From assembly GCA_043774625.1 (NCBI GenBank), contig JAYVTG010000143.1:57015-121014 (forward strand): DNA of 64,000 bases, written 5' to 3'. The position numbers and the translations under genes were made by a program. Within the stretch, counting starts at the first letter, position 1; each line of letters opens with the position of its first letter. The notes beneath the pieces were generated by a model that was not told where the DNA came from, made no database searches, and was given only the letters and a program-made list of their open reading frames with translations. The stretch is from JAAFIP01 sp043774625 (GTDB lineage Bacteria > Pseudomonadota > Gammaproteobacteria > Burkholderiales > Burkholderiaceae_C). Below are positions 1 through 7,819 of the stretch, piece after piece.

Positions 1-399
1 CCACTAGCCAGCGTAGAATATGCGCAAGCAGCTACCAAAAATATAGCAAATGGCAAAAATGCAAAGCTGAATGTTGCCGATGCAGTGATCGCCTGGCTGG
101 GCCCCTGCATTGGCCCCACGGCGTTTGAAGTGGGCGGCGAAGTGCGCGATGCTTTTGTGCACGCGCGTGCGCAAGACGCAGAACATTTCACGCTGCAATA
201 CGACGGCAAGTACCTGGCTAACCTCAGCGCCCTGGCGCGCAGCCGCCTCACGGCTATGGGTGTCACACATATCTATGGCAACGACGGCAGCGCCCAATGG
301 TGCACCGTGCTCAACCCGTCAAAGTTCTTTTCGCACCGGCGCGACGCTGCCCGCCTGGGCAGCACCGGGCGCATGGCGGCCTGCATCTGGCTGGACTGA
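1..399 (+). CDS. pgeF: Peptidoglycan editing factor PgeF / YfiH-family laccase domain protein, C-terminal part
   Basis: The reading frame is open from base 1 and stops at TGA 397-399; the start lies before the window. The visible part carries the family's C-terminal block WLGPCIGPTAFEVGGEV followed by a conserved NLSALARSRL segment. YfiH/PgeF proteins are copper or zinc-binding multicopper-like enzymes reported to remove wrongly incorporated residues from peptidoglycan precursors and to oxidise phenols. Just before the WLGPCIGP block the frame reads through a copy of the window's interspersed repeat (bases 7-48, peptide ASVEYAQAATKNIA), followed by an Asn/Lys-rich linker. From memory of the family this segment is an insertion, not conserved sequence. 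The 3' end overlaps a convergent minus-strand gene by about 80 bases. Confidence 0.8.
   Translation, partial: PLASVEYAQAATKNIANGKNAKLNVADAVIAWLGPCIGPTAFEVGGEVRDAFVHARAQDAEHFTLQYDGKYLANLSALARSRLTAMGVTHIYGNDGSAQWCTVLNPSKFFSHRRDAARLGSTGRMAACIWLD
7..48 (+). repeat. Interspersed 42-bp repeat, copy 1 (inside pgeF)
   Basis: Matches the family pattern GCCAGCGT-nn-AATATGCGCAAGCAGCTA-nn-AAA-nnn-ATAGCA. It is read in frame as ASVEYAQAATKNIA. Confidence 0.85.
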
Positions 400-681
400 G
401 TTTGACTCAGTGGTTGCTATATTTTCAGTAGCTGTTCGCGCATTATCTGCGCCGGCTAGCGCCTGATTTGCCTGCATTACTTCCCATTCTGTACGTTCCC
501 GCGCCTTGGCTGCCCGCCGCCGCATGGGTGTGCCCATCAGGTACATCACCAAAGCGGTGGGCAATAGGCCATAAAAAATAAAAGTGACAACGCCGCCCAG
601 CACCGTGCCATTGGTATTGGTGGCTTCGGCCACAGCCATCATCAGGGCGACATAGATCCAGGCTATTGCGACAAGGTACAT
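319..681 (-). CDS. Small conserved-type membrane protein of unknown function
   Basis: A 120-residue protein if it starts at ATG 681-679; an upstream in-frame ATG at 807 would add 42 unlikely residues. There are two hydrophobic segments: residues about 2-18 (starting MYLVAIAWIYVALMM) and about 28-50 (GGVVTFIFYGLLPTALVMYLM). A basic stretch (RRRAAKARERTEWE) follows. The last ~45 residues are polar and begin with repeat copy 2, read in the same frame as in pgeF (AGADNARTATENIA). The tail then runs antisense through the 3' end of pgeF. It looks as if the repeat displaced an original stop codon and lengthened the protein. I do not recognise a function. It is divergent from phaC. Confidence 0.6.
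   Translation of the reverse strand: MYLVAIAWIYVALMMAVAEATNTNGTVLGGVVTFIFYGLLPTALVMYLMGTPMRRRAAKARERTEWEVMQANQALAGADNARTATENIATTESNSVQPDAGRHAPGAAQAGSVAPVRKEL
416..457 (-). repeat. Interspersed repeat, copy 2 (inside the small membrane protein gene)
   Basis: On the minus strand the copy reads in frame as AGADNARTATENIA, the same frame as copy 1. Confidence 0.8.
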
Positions 682-747
682 AGTGGGTAAGAATAGAGCG
701 GTTGGTTGAGTCGTTGGGCGGGTATGTATGAGCTTATGCCCAAATAA

Positions 748-764
748 TTGTTGTAGTGCAACAA
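748..764. promoter_or_regulatory. Inverted repeat upstream of phaC, possible operator
   Basis: Perfect 6-bp inverted repeat TTGTTG-5 nt-CAACAA, about 80 bases before phaC. It contains a TGCAACAA element that resembles the TGCA-rich sites bound by PHA regulators. The regulator assignment is inference. Confidence 0.35.
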
Positions 765-846
765 CCAATCTGAGACACTGGGGTATTCGTTTAAAGTGCA
801 ATAGCAAATAATAGCGTCCTACGAGACGTAGATTTTGGAGACAAAG

Positions 847-2646
847 ATGGATTTTCAGTCAATCTGGGCTGACATGGCCAAGCAATGGTCGCATGTCCCT
901 ACTGGCGCGCCCGATGGCAAGCCTTTCAGCGGCCCTTTCGGCGCTTTTAGCGACCCTGCCAGCCTTGCGAAAATGTTTGCCAGCATGCCTGCCATGCCTG
1001 CAGGTTTTGGCCAGATGCCACCCATGCCCGCCATGCCCCCCCTGCCGACCTTACCCGGCATGCCCGACCTGAGCTGGGACCCGGCCGAGCTACAAGCCAT
1101 CCAGCAAACCTATCTGCAAGAAGCCCAAGCGCTGTGGGCGCAGGGTTTGCAAGCGCACAGCGTACCCGACCGCCGCTTTGGCAACGACGCCTGGAGTAGT
1201 AACCCCGTTGCCAGCTTCACGGCGCAGCAATACCTGCTGACTGGCCGCACCTATATGGCCATGGCCGACGCCGTGCAGGCCGATGCCAAAACCAAAGCCA
1301 AATTGCGCTTTGCCGTAGAGCAGTTTTTGGCTGCCAGCGCACCGAGCAACTTCATGGCGTTCAACCCCGAGGCTTTGAAAAAAGCGCTGGACACCAAAGG
1401 CGAAAGCATTGCCAAAGGCATGCACAACCTGATGCACGACCTGCGCCAGGGCCATGTGTCGATGACGGACGAAAGCCAGTTTGAAGTGGGTCGCAACGTT
1501 GCTACGACTGAAGGCGCTGTGGTGTTTGAAAACGACTTGTTCCAGCTCATCGAATACAAGCCACTCACGGCCAAGGTGTTCGAGCGGCCTTACCTTGTCG
1601 TGCCGCCCTGCATCAACAAATATTACATTCTGGATTTGCAGCCTGCCAACTCCCTGGTGCGCCACTTGGTTGCGCAGGGTCACCGCACTTTTGTGCTGAG
1701 CTGGCGCAATGTAGACGAGTCGGTGCAAGACAAAACTTGGGACGACTATATCGAACACGCCGCTATCAAAGCGATAGCTGCCTGCGCTGATATTACGGGC
1801 TCAAAACAGATAAATGCTCTAGGGTTTTGCGTAGGTGGAACGATTTTGACCACCGCGCTGGCCGTATTGGCCGCACGTAAAAAACCAAAAGACGTTTTGC
1901 CTGTCGCCAGCGCCACCTTGCTCACCACCTTGCTCGATTTTTCAGACACGGGCATTTTGGACATCTTTATCGACGAAGCCTCAGTGCAAAAACGCGAGCG
2001 CGAAATGGGCCACGGCGGCCTGCTCAAAGGCCAGGAACTGGCCAGCACCTTCAGCTTTTTGCGCCCCAACGACCTGGTGTGGAACTACGTAGTGGGCAAT
2101 TATCTGAAAGGCGAAACCCCGCCGCCGTTTGACCTGCTGTACTGGAACAGCGACGCCACCAACCTGCCCGGCCCCATGTTCACCTGGTATTTGCGCAACA
2201 CGTATCTGGAAAACAATTTGATGAAACCCGGCAAAGCCACGGTCTGTGGCGAAAAAATTGACCTGCGCAAGATCGACATTCCCGTCTACATCTACGGCAG
2301 CCGCGAAGACCACATCGTGCCCATCGGCGGAGCGTACGCGTCTACGCAATTGCTGCCCGGTAAAAAGCGTTTTGTGATGGGCGCCAGCGGTCACATTGCA
2401 GGCGTTATTAACCCGCCTGCTGCCAAGAAGCGCAGCCACTGGGTTGGCAAAGAAAATACCTTCCCCAAAACGCAAGGTGAGTGGCTAAAAACCGCTAAAG
2501 AAGTCCCCGGTAGCTGGTGGGACGACTGGTGCGCGTGGCTGAAACCTCAGGCTGGTAAGCTGGTGGCTGCGCCTAAGTCTTATGGTTCAGCCAAATACAA
2601 ATCCATCGAGCCCGCGCCGGGGAGGTATGTGAAGGCTAAGGCTTGA
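847..2646 (+). CDS. phaC: Class I poly(3-hydroxyalkanoate) synthase PhaC
   Basis: Polymerises (R)-3-hydroxyacyl-CoA, mainly 3-hydroxybutyryl-CoA, into PHA granules in the cytoplasm. The start is set at ATG 847, with GGAG at 837-840 six bases upstream; the 599 residues match class I synthases. The lipase-like box GFCVGG puts the nucleophile at Cys328. Asp488 (in GSREDHIVP) and His516 (in GASGHIAGV) complete the triad. The N-terminus (residues about 25-80) is rich in Met, Pro and Gly (MPAMPPLPTLPGMP), a variable region in this family. phaA and phaB follow on the same strand. Bases 1762-1800 resemble the interspersed repeat, but the protein keeps about its normal length there. Confidence 0.95.
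   Translation: MDFQSIWADMAKQWSHVPTGAPDGKPFSGPFGAFSDPASLAKMFASMPAMPAGFGQMPPMPAMPPLPTLPGMPDLSWDPAELQAIQQTYLQEAQALWAQGLQAHSVPDRRFGNDAWSSNPVASFTAQQYLLTGRTYMAMADAVQADAKTKAKLRFAVEQFLAASAPSNFMAFNPEALKKALDTKGESIAKGMHNLMHDLRQGHVSMTDESQFEVGRNVATTEGAVVFENDLFQLIEYKPLTAKVFERPYLVVPPCINKYYILDLQPANSLVRHLVAQGHRTFVLSWRNVDESVQDKTWDDYIEHAAIKAIAACADITGSKQINALGFCVGGTILTTALAVLAARKKPKDVLPVASATLLTTLLDFSDTGILDIFIDEASVQKREREMGHGGLLKGQELASTFSFLRPNDLVWNYVVGNYLKGETPPPFDLLYWNSDATNLPGPMFTWYLRNTYLENNLMKPGKATVCGEKIDLRKIDIPVYIYGSREDHIVPIGGAYASTQLLPGKKRFVMGASGHIAGVINPPAAKKRSHWVGKENTFPKTQGEWLKTAKEVPGSWWDDWCAWLKPQAGKLVAAPKSYGSAKYKSIEPAPGRYVKAKA
1762..1800 (-). repeat. Degenerate match to the interspersed repeat inside phaC
   Basis: GCTAT-AAA-GATAGCTGCCTGCGC resembles the family. 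It is read as AAIKAIAACADITG, a segment that is normally present in PhaC, so this could be convergence and not an insertion. Confidence 0.4.
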
Positions 2647-2654
2647 GGGGCAGA

Positions 2655-2695
2655 ATTTTTGAACGCGAAAGCAGGGGGATTTTTGAACGCGAAAG
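2655..2695 (+). repeat. 17-bp direct repeat at the foot of the phaC-phaA hairpin
   Basis: ATTTTTGAACGCGAAAG occurs at 2655-2671 and again at 2679-2695. The second copy forms part of the left hairpin arm. Confidence 0.8.
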
Positions 2696-2859
2696 AAGAG
2701 AAAGTTACGCGAAAGTCGCGAAAAAATACCAAAAATAATTTGCAGTTTTTTTTCCAGATAATTGCTATTTCAATCCCATAATTTTTTTGTTTTTATTTTT
2801 GAATTTCTTTTTCGCGATTTTCGCGTAACTTTCTCTTCTTTCGCGTTCAAAAAATCCCC
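2675..2859. repeat. Long inverted repeat (about 51-bp arms) between phaC and phaA
   Basis: The left arm (2675-2726) and right arm (2808-2859) are reverse complements over about 51 bp with one substitution and one extra base. Both contain CGCGAAAGAAGAGAAAG and a TTACGCGAAA element. About 80 AT-rich bases lie between them. As RNA this would be a very stable hairpin between phaC and phaA. It could act as an attenuator or as a 3' stabiliser of phaC mRNA, or it could be two inverted copies of a dispersed repeat. No other copy was seen in this window. Confidence 0.85.
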
Positions 2860-2914
2860 TCTCTTTGCCCCCCATTCCACATCAAATCAACCAACTAACC
2901 ACCAGGAGTTAAAA

Positions 2915-4093
2915 ATGCAAGACATCGTTATCGTTTCCGCCGTTCGCACCGCCGTAGGCAAATTCGGCGGCAGCCTGGCCAAAGTGTCCGCCCCCGAGCT
3001 GGGCGCTATTGTTATCAAAGAAGCTATTCAAAGAGCCAAGCTGACCCCCGATCAAATCGGGGAAGTCATCATGGGCCAGGTGCTGACCGCAGGCAGTGGC
3101 CAAAACCCCGCGCGCCAGGCGATGATGAAAGCGGGCGTGGCCAAAGAAACGCCCGCGCTCACCATCAATGCCGTCTGCGGCTCTGGGCTCAAGGCGGTCA
3201 TGCTCGCCGCCCAAGCCGTGGCCTGGGGTGACAGCGACATCGTCGTTGCGGGTGGTCAAGAAAATATGAGCGCATCGCCCCACGTGGTGATGGGTAGCCG
3301 CGACGGCCAGCGCATGGGCGACTGGAAAATGCAAGACACCATGATTGTGGACGGCCTGTGGGACGTGTACAACCAGTACCACATGGGCGTGACGGCAGAA
3401 AACGTGGCCAAGGCCCAGGACATCAGCCGCGATCAGCAAGACGCATTGGCATTGGGTTCGCAAACCAAGGCCGCTGCCGCGCAGGCGGAAGGCAGATTCA
3501 AAGCCGAAATTGTCGATGTTGTCATTCCACAGAAAAAAGGCGACGCGATTATTTTCAACAGCGACGAATTCATCAATAAAAAAACCAATGCAGAAGCTCT
3601 GGCAGGTTTGCGCCCCGCGTTTGACAAGGCCGGCAGCGTGACGGCGGGCAACGCATCGGGCTTGAACGATGGCGCTGCTGCCGTCGTCGTCATGTCCGCA
3701 GCCAAAGCAAAAGAGCTGGGTTTGACTCCGCTGGCGCGCATCGTCAGCTTTGGCACCAGCGGGCTAGACCCGGCCACCATGGGCATGGGCCCCGTGCCCG
3801 CCACCCGCAAGGCGCTACAGCGTGCAGGCTGGAAGGCGGCAGACGTAGATCTGTTTGAACTGAACGAAGCCTTTGCAGCGCAGGCCTGCGCGGTCAATAA
3901 AGAACTGGGCATAGACGCTGCCAAGGTCAACGTGAACGGTGGCGCGATTGCGATTGGCCACCCGATTGGCGCGTCTGGCTGCCGCATTTTGGTGACCTTG
4001 TTGCACGAGATGCAGCGGCGCAATGCCAAACGCGGCGTGGCTGCGCTGTGCATTGGTGGCGGCATGGGGGTTTCCCTCTGTGTGGAACGCTAA
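2915..4093 (+). CDS. phaA: Acetyl-CoA acetyltransferase (beta-ketothiolase) PhaA
   Basis: Condenses two acetyl-CoA into acetoacetyl-CoA, the first step of PHB synthesis; cytoplasmic. Start ATG 2915 has AGGAG at 2903-2907 and gives 392 residues, typical for thiolases. Active-site residues are visible: Cys88 in NAVCGSGLKA, His349 in AIAIGHPIGASG and Cys379 in CIGGGMG. The frame stays open upstream to about 2762, but that part runs through the hairpin's right arm and is not coding. phaB follows after a 111-base gap that holds repeat copy 3. Confidence 0.95.
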   Translation: MQDIVIVSAVRTAVGKFGGSLAKVSAPELGAIVIKEAIQRAKLTPDQIGEVIMGQVLTAGSGQNPARQAMMKAGVAKETPALTINAVCGSGLKAVMLAAQAVAWGDSDIVVAGGQENMSASPHVVMGSRDGQRMGDWKMQDTMIVDGLWDVYNQYHMGVTAENVAKAQDISRDQQDALALGSQTKAAAAQAEGRFKAEIVDVVIPQKKGDAIIFNSDEFINKKTNAEALAGLRPAFDKAGSVTAGNASGLNDGAAAVVVMSAAKAKELGLTPLARIVSFGTSGLDPATMGMGPVPATRKALQRAGWKAADVDLFELNEAFAAQACAVNKELGIDAAKVNVNGGAIAIGHPIGASGCRILVTLLHEMQRRNAKRGVAALCIGGGMGVSLCVER

Positions 4094-4125
4094 TTTAGGC
4101 GTTAAATAGGTTAAATATGCCAGTT

Positions 4126-4168
4126 GCCAGCGTGGAATATGCGTAAGCAGCTATTAAATTAATAGTAA
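4126..4168 (+). repeat. Interspersed repeat, copy 3 (phaA-phaB spacer)
   Basis: GCCAGCGTGGAATATGCG followed by TAAGCAGCTATTAAATTAAT; an intergenic copy 34-80 bases before phaB. Confidence 0.8.
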
Positions 4169-4204
4169 ATCGTTAGTTAGCCAAAAACCAAAGAGGAACA
4201 TATC

Positions 4205-4942
4205 ATGAGTCAAAAAGTAGCATACGTCACTGGCGGTATGGGTGGTATTGGCACTGCCATTTGCCAGCGCCTGCATAAAGACGGCTTCAAGGTCATCGCC
4301 GGTTGCGGCCCCACGCGCGATGCCGACAAATGGATCGGCGAGCAAAAAGCCCTGGGCTACACCTTCTATGCGTCGGTAGGCAATGTGGGCGACTGGGACA
4401 GCACGGTTGCAGCGTTCGAAAAAGTCAAAGCCGAGCACGGCGCGGTCAGTGTACTGGTGAACAACGCAGGTATTACGCGCGACGGCCAGTTCCGCAAGAT
4501 GTCCAAGACAGACTGGGACGCTGTGATTTCTACCAACCTGGACAGCATGTTCAACGTGACCAAGCAGGTGATTGAAGGCATGATCGACGCTGGCTTTGGC
4601 CGCATCGTCAACATCAGTTCAGTCAACGGCCAAAAGGGCCAGTTTGGCCAGGTGAACTATTCCACCGCCAAGGCCGGTTTGCACGGCTTTACCATGGCGC
4701 TGGCGCAAGAAGTAGCCGCAAAAGGCGTGACGGTGAACACGGTCAGCCCCGGCTACATCGGTACCGATATGGTCAAAGCCATCCGCCCCGACATGCTGGA
4801 GAAAATCGTCGCAGGCGTGCCCGCCAAGCGCTTGGGCACACCGGAAGAAATCGCGTCCATCATTGCGTGGATTGCGTCGGACGAGGGCGGTTACGCAACG
4901 GGCGCAGACTTCTCGTTGAACGGTGGTTTGCATATGGGCTAA
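4205..4942 (+). CDS. phaB: NADPH-dependent acetoacetyl-CoA reductase PhaB
   Basis: Reduces acetoacetyl-CoA to (R)-3-hydroxybutyryl-CoA, the substrate of PhaC. It is a 245-residue short-chain dehydrogenase: nucleotide loop VTGGMGGIGTA near the N-terminus, NNAGITRD at about 88-95, catalytic Ser in NISSVNG, Tyr152 and Lys156 in NYSTAKAG, and PGYIGTDM after it. GAGGAA lies 7-12 bases before ATG 4205. It is the last gene of the pha set. No phaR follows; a terminator and then a toxin-antitoxin pair come next. Confidence 0.94.
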   Translation: MSQKVAYVTGGMGGIGTAICQRLHKDGFKVIAGCGPTRDADKWIGEQKALGYTFYASVGNVGDWDSTVAAFEKVKAEHGAVSVLVNNAGITRDGQFRKMSKTDWDAVISTNLDSMFNVTKQVIEGMIDAGFGRIVNISSVNGQKGQFGQVNYSTAKAGLHGFTMALAQEVAAKGVTVNTVSPGYIGTDMVKAIRPDMLEKIVAGVPAKRLGTPEEIASIIAWIASDEGGYATGADFSLNGGLHMG

Positions 4943-4964
4943 TTTGGCCCTTGCTGTGTCAAAT

Positions 4965-4999
4965 AAGCCGCTCTGGTGTTTGCCAGCGCGGCTTTTTCT
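4965..4999 (+). terminator. Rho-independent terminator after phaB
   Basis: The stem AAGCCGC...GCGGCTT, with additional CTGG/CCAG pairing, is followed by TTTTTC. It lies 23 bases after the phaB stop. Confidence 0.75.
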
Positions 5000-5003
5000 T
5001 TGT

Positions 5004-5029
5004 TCCGTTCGTTCTGAGCTTGTCGAAGG
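5004..5029 (+). repeat. REP-like palindromic unit, left of the toxin-antitoxin pair
   Basis: Contains CTGAGCTTGTCGAAG preceded by CCGTTCG. The reverse complement of this unit occurs at 6138-6164, on the other side of the toxin-antitoxin genes. Confidence 0.75.
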
Positions 5030-5102
5030 GCTTGCTTCGCCGCTCTAGCTTGGTCACCTTGCGGTCCAGCGTGCGCAGGGCCGCGAGTCTTGCATTGGGT
5101 GG

Positions 5103-5131
5103 TTGACTTAGTAAGGAATATTCCTTACAAT
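5103..5131 (+). promoter_or_regulatory. Promoter with an embedded operator palindrome, prlF-yhaV
   Basis: A -35 TTGACT (5103-5108) and a -10 TACAAT (5126-5131) are exactly 17 bases apart. Between and overlapping them is a perfect 18-bp palindrome, GTAAGGAATATTCCTTAC (5111-5128). An AbrB-type antitoxin or the toxin-antitoxin complex bound there would block RNA polymerase, the usual autoregulation of such pairs. The elements are seen; binding by PrlF is inferred. Confidence 0.75.
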
Positions 5132-5164
5132 TATGCTATTCACTTTTACTGTTGGAGCTTCACC

Positions 5165-5485
5165 ATGACCGTCATTCACGAAGTCGCCACACTCACATCC
5201 AAGGGGCAAGTCACGCTGCCCAAATCCATTCGGCAGGCGCTGGGGCTGGACGCTGGCAGCAAGATTGCATTTGACTGGCAGGGCGCGCAAGTGACGGTTA
5301 GCCGTGCGGAAGACAACCAGCACGCAGACCCCGCCATCACTGGCTTGTTGGCCTTGATCGAACAGGACATTCAAAGCGGCAAACACCTGACCGACCTGCC
5401 AGCCAAGCTGGCAAAGTCCATGCTGGCTGCAAGCAAGCGCGCCGTTGATTTGAATGCAGACATTGTGGGCGACGTGGCATTGTGA
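5165..5485 (+). CDS. prlF: PrlF-family (AbrB/SpoVT fold) antitoxin
   Basis: A 106-residue protein starting at ATG 5165, with GGAG at 5154-5157. The N-terminal swapped-hairpin AbrB domain is clear (VATLTSKGQVTLPKSIRQAL, then GLDAGSKIAFDW). It matches the antitoxin of PrlF-YhaV type II systems: it neutralises the YhaV ribonuclease and represses its own promoter. The C-terminal ~50 residues (ITGLLALIEQDIQSG onward) would bind the toxin. The stop TGA shares its A with the toxin's ATG, so translation is coupled. REP-like sequences flank the pair. Confidence 0.88.
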   Translation: MTVIHEVATLTSKGQVTLPKSIRQALGLDAGSKIAFDWQGAQVTVSRAEDNQHADPAITGLLALIEQDIQSGKHLTDLPAKLAKSMLAASKRAVDLNADIVGDVAL

Positions 5486-5946
5486 TGCAGTGCAATGGCT
5501 GGACGCTGCTGTTTCACGAATGCCTGATAGACCAGCTACGCAAACTCGAATCTGCAGCGGCACGCGCGCAGCGTCAAGACCCGAAAGGTTTTGCGTCTAA
5601 TGCCAACGTCAAATTATTTGACGCTCTGTCGCACCTGATTTGGCAGGCCGTGCCCAGCGACCCCAGCCGTGAAGAATACCGCCAAGGCAACACCATGGGC
5701 GCGGACTTCAGGCACTGGCGCCGCGCCAAAATCGGCCGCCGCTTCCGCCTGTTTTTCAGGTTCGACTCCAAAAGCAAAATCATCATCTACGCGTGGGTGA
5801 ACGATGAAAACACGCTACGTTCAACCGGTAGCAAATCAGACCCCTACGCCGTCTTCCAGCGCATGCTGGAGCGTGGAAATCCGCCGGATGATTGGAGGGC
5901 GTTGAGATCAGCGAGTAAGTCCGACTGGTCTTCACCGGACAGGTAG
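5485..5946 (+). CDS. yhaV: YhaV-family toxin (ribosome-associated ribonuclease)
   Basis: A 153-residue protein, close to the size of E. coli YhaV. ATG 5485 overlaps the antitoxin stop (TGATG); a GTG three bases earlier is possible. Recognisable family sequence includes NGWTLLFHECLIDQL at the N-terminus, then DFRHWRRAKIGRRFRLFFRF and YAWVNDENTLR. YhaV is a RelE/ParE-like mRNA and rRNA ribonuclease held inactive by PrlF. Charged residues expected of the active site (the RRFRLFFR strand and the C-terminal DP-Y-FQRML) are present, so the toxin looks intact. Confidence 0.87.
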   Translation: MQCNGWTLLFHECLIDQLRKLESAAARAQRQDPKGFASNANVKLFDALSHLIWQAVPSDPSREEYRQGNTMGADFRHWRRAKIGRRFRLFFRFDSKSKIIIYAWVNDENTLRSTGSKSDPYAVFQRMLERGNPPDDWRALRSASKSDWSSPDR

Positions 5947-6040
5947 ATTCGCCACTCTTGGTTGTTTTCATGTCCAGCACTCTTCTGGTTTATGGATTAC
6001 TTGGAAGTGTGGAGGATATGATTCACGCGGTAGGTCAAAA

Positions 6041-6070
6041 CCAGCTATGAAATATATAGCATAAGTAAGC
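6041..6070 (+). repeat. Partial interspersed repeat downstream of yhaV
   Basis: CCAGCTATGAAATATATAGC resembles only the right half of the family pattern. The rest of the 5947-6216 spacer holds the REP-like unit and nothing else I can name. Confidence 0.35.
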
Positions 6071-6137
6071 GGTCAACACGTGATTTCCGACCACCCAGCC
6101 CCTGTGCCGTAGCGGCGGGCGCTCTTACCGGCGACGA

Positions 6138-6164
6138 GGCTTCGACAAGCTCAGCCCGAACGGG
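6138..6164 (-). repeat. REP-like palindromic unit, right of the toxin-antitoxin pair
   Basis: Its reverse complement matches the unit at 5004-5029 (CCGTTCG, then CTGAGCTTGTCGAAG). It lies between yhaV and the convergent ABC permease gene. Confidence 0.75.
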
Positions 6165-6216
6165 AAACACGGAACATACAGCTCGCGTGGAATACTGGAC
6201 ATACAGCGCTAAGAAT

Positions 6217-6984
6217 TCAGGTATTTTGCGACCCGCGATGCGCCCACGCGGTGGTGTGCTTTTCTACGTAATCAAACAGCTCATACATCACCATCGCCAT
6301 CGCGCCCACGACGACGAGGCCGCCAAACGCCAGGCCCATTTGCATGGCCGAGCCTGCGCTGATCAGCAGGTAGCCGATGCCTTCGTTGGCAGCCGTCATC
6401 TCTGACACCGTGGTGCCCACAAATGCCAATGTGATCGCCACTTTGAGCGAGCCAAAAAAGTAGGGCATGGAGCGCGGCATGCCGACCTTGACCAGCACGT
6501 CCCAGCGCTTGGCTCCCAACACGCGCAGCACGTCTTCCAGCTCGGGCTCCAGCGTGGCCAGGCCCGTGGCGATATTGACCATGATGGGGAAAAAGCTGAT
6601 GAGAAAGGCCGTGAGAATGGCCGGACCGACGCCGATGCCGAACCACACCACCAAGATGGGCACAAAGGCCGCTTTGGGCAGCGCGTTAAAGCCCGTCATC
6701 AGCGGATACATGGCGGTGTAGGCCAGGCGCGAGCTGCCCATGAGAAAGCCGAGCAACACGCCCACCACAATCGCGATGCCAAAGCCCACCATGGTCACCC
6801 AGAAGGTGCGCCAAGCGTGGCCCGCGATGGTGTCGCGAAATTCCCAAACTTGGGCCGCAATGCGCGATGGGCTGGGGAAGATGAATTCGCTCACGTTGAA
6901 AATGCGGCACAGCAGCTCCCACACGAGCACGATCGCGACAAAGAAAATCAGGGGCGACCAGCGTTCAAAAGCTTTGGGTTTCAT
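6217..6984 (-). CDS. ABC transporter permease, SsuC/TauC-like
   Basis: A 255-residue inner-membrane permease of the nitrate/sulfonate/thiamin-precursor class (BPD_transp_1 fold). It has about six hydrophobic segments and the EAA-type loop DVLRVLGAKRWDVLVKVGMP that docks to the ATPase. It is the last gene of a three-gene minus-strand operon (binding protein, ATPase, permease) placed behind the urate/allantoin genes. The neighbours suggest import of a purine, an ureide or a related nitrogen compound. The permease sequence alone does not give the substrate. Confidence 0.85.
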   Translation of the reverse strand: MKPKAFERWSPLIFFVAIVLVWELLCRIFNVSEFIFPSPSRIAAQVWEFRDTIAGHAWRTFWVTMVGFGIAIVVGVLLGFLMGSSRLAYTAMYPLMTGFNALPKAAFVPILVVWFGIGVGPAILTAFLISFFPIMVNIATGLATLEPELEDVLRVLGAKRWDVLVKVGMPRSMPYFFGSLKVAITLAFVGTTVSEMTAANEGIGYLLISAGSAMQMGLAFGGLVVVGAMAMVMYELFDYVEKHTTAWAHRGSQNT

Positions 6985-6999
6985 GGCGGCGCTTTCTTC

Positions 7000-7815
<816 letters not shown>

Positions 7816-7819
7816 GGTT

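Noticed and set aside
1090..1758. Long open frame of 222 codons on the minus strand opposite phaC
   Set aside because: It mirrors the codon structure of phaC, has no family features and no ribosome-binding site, and phaC itself is certain.
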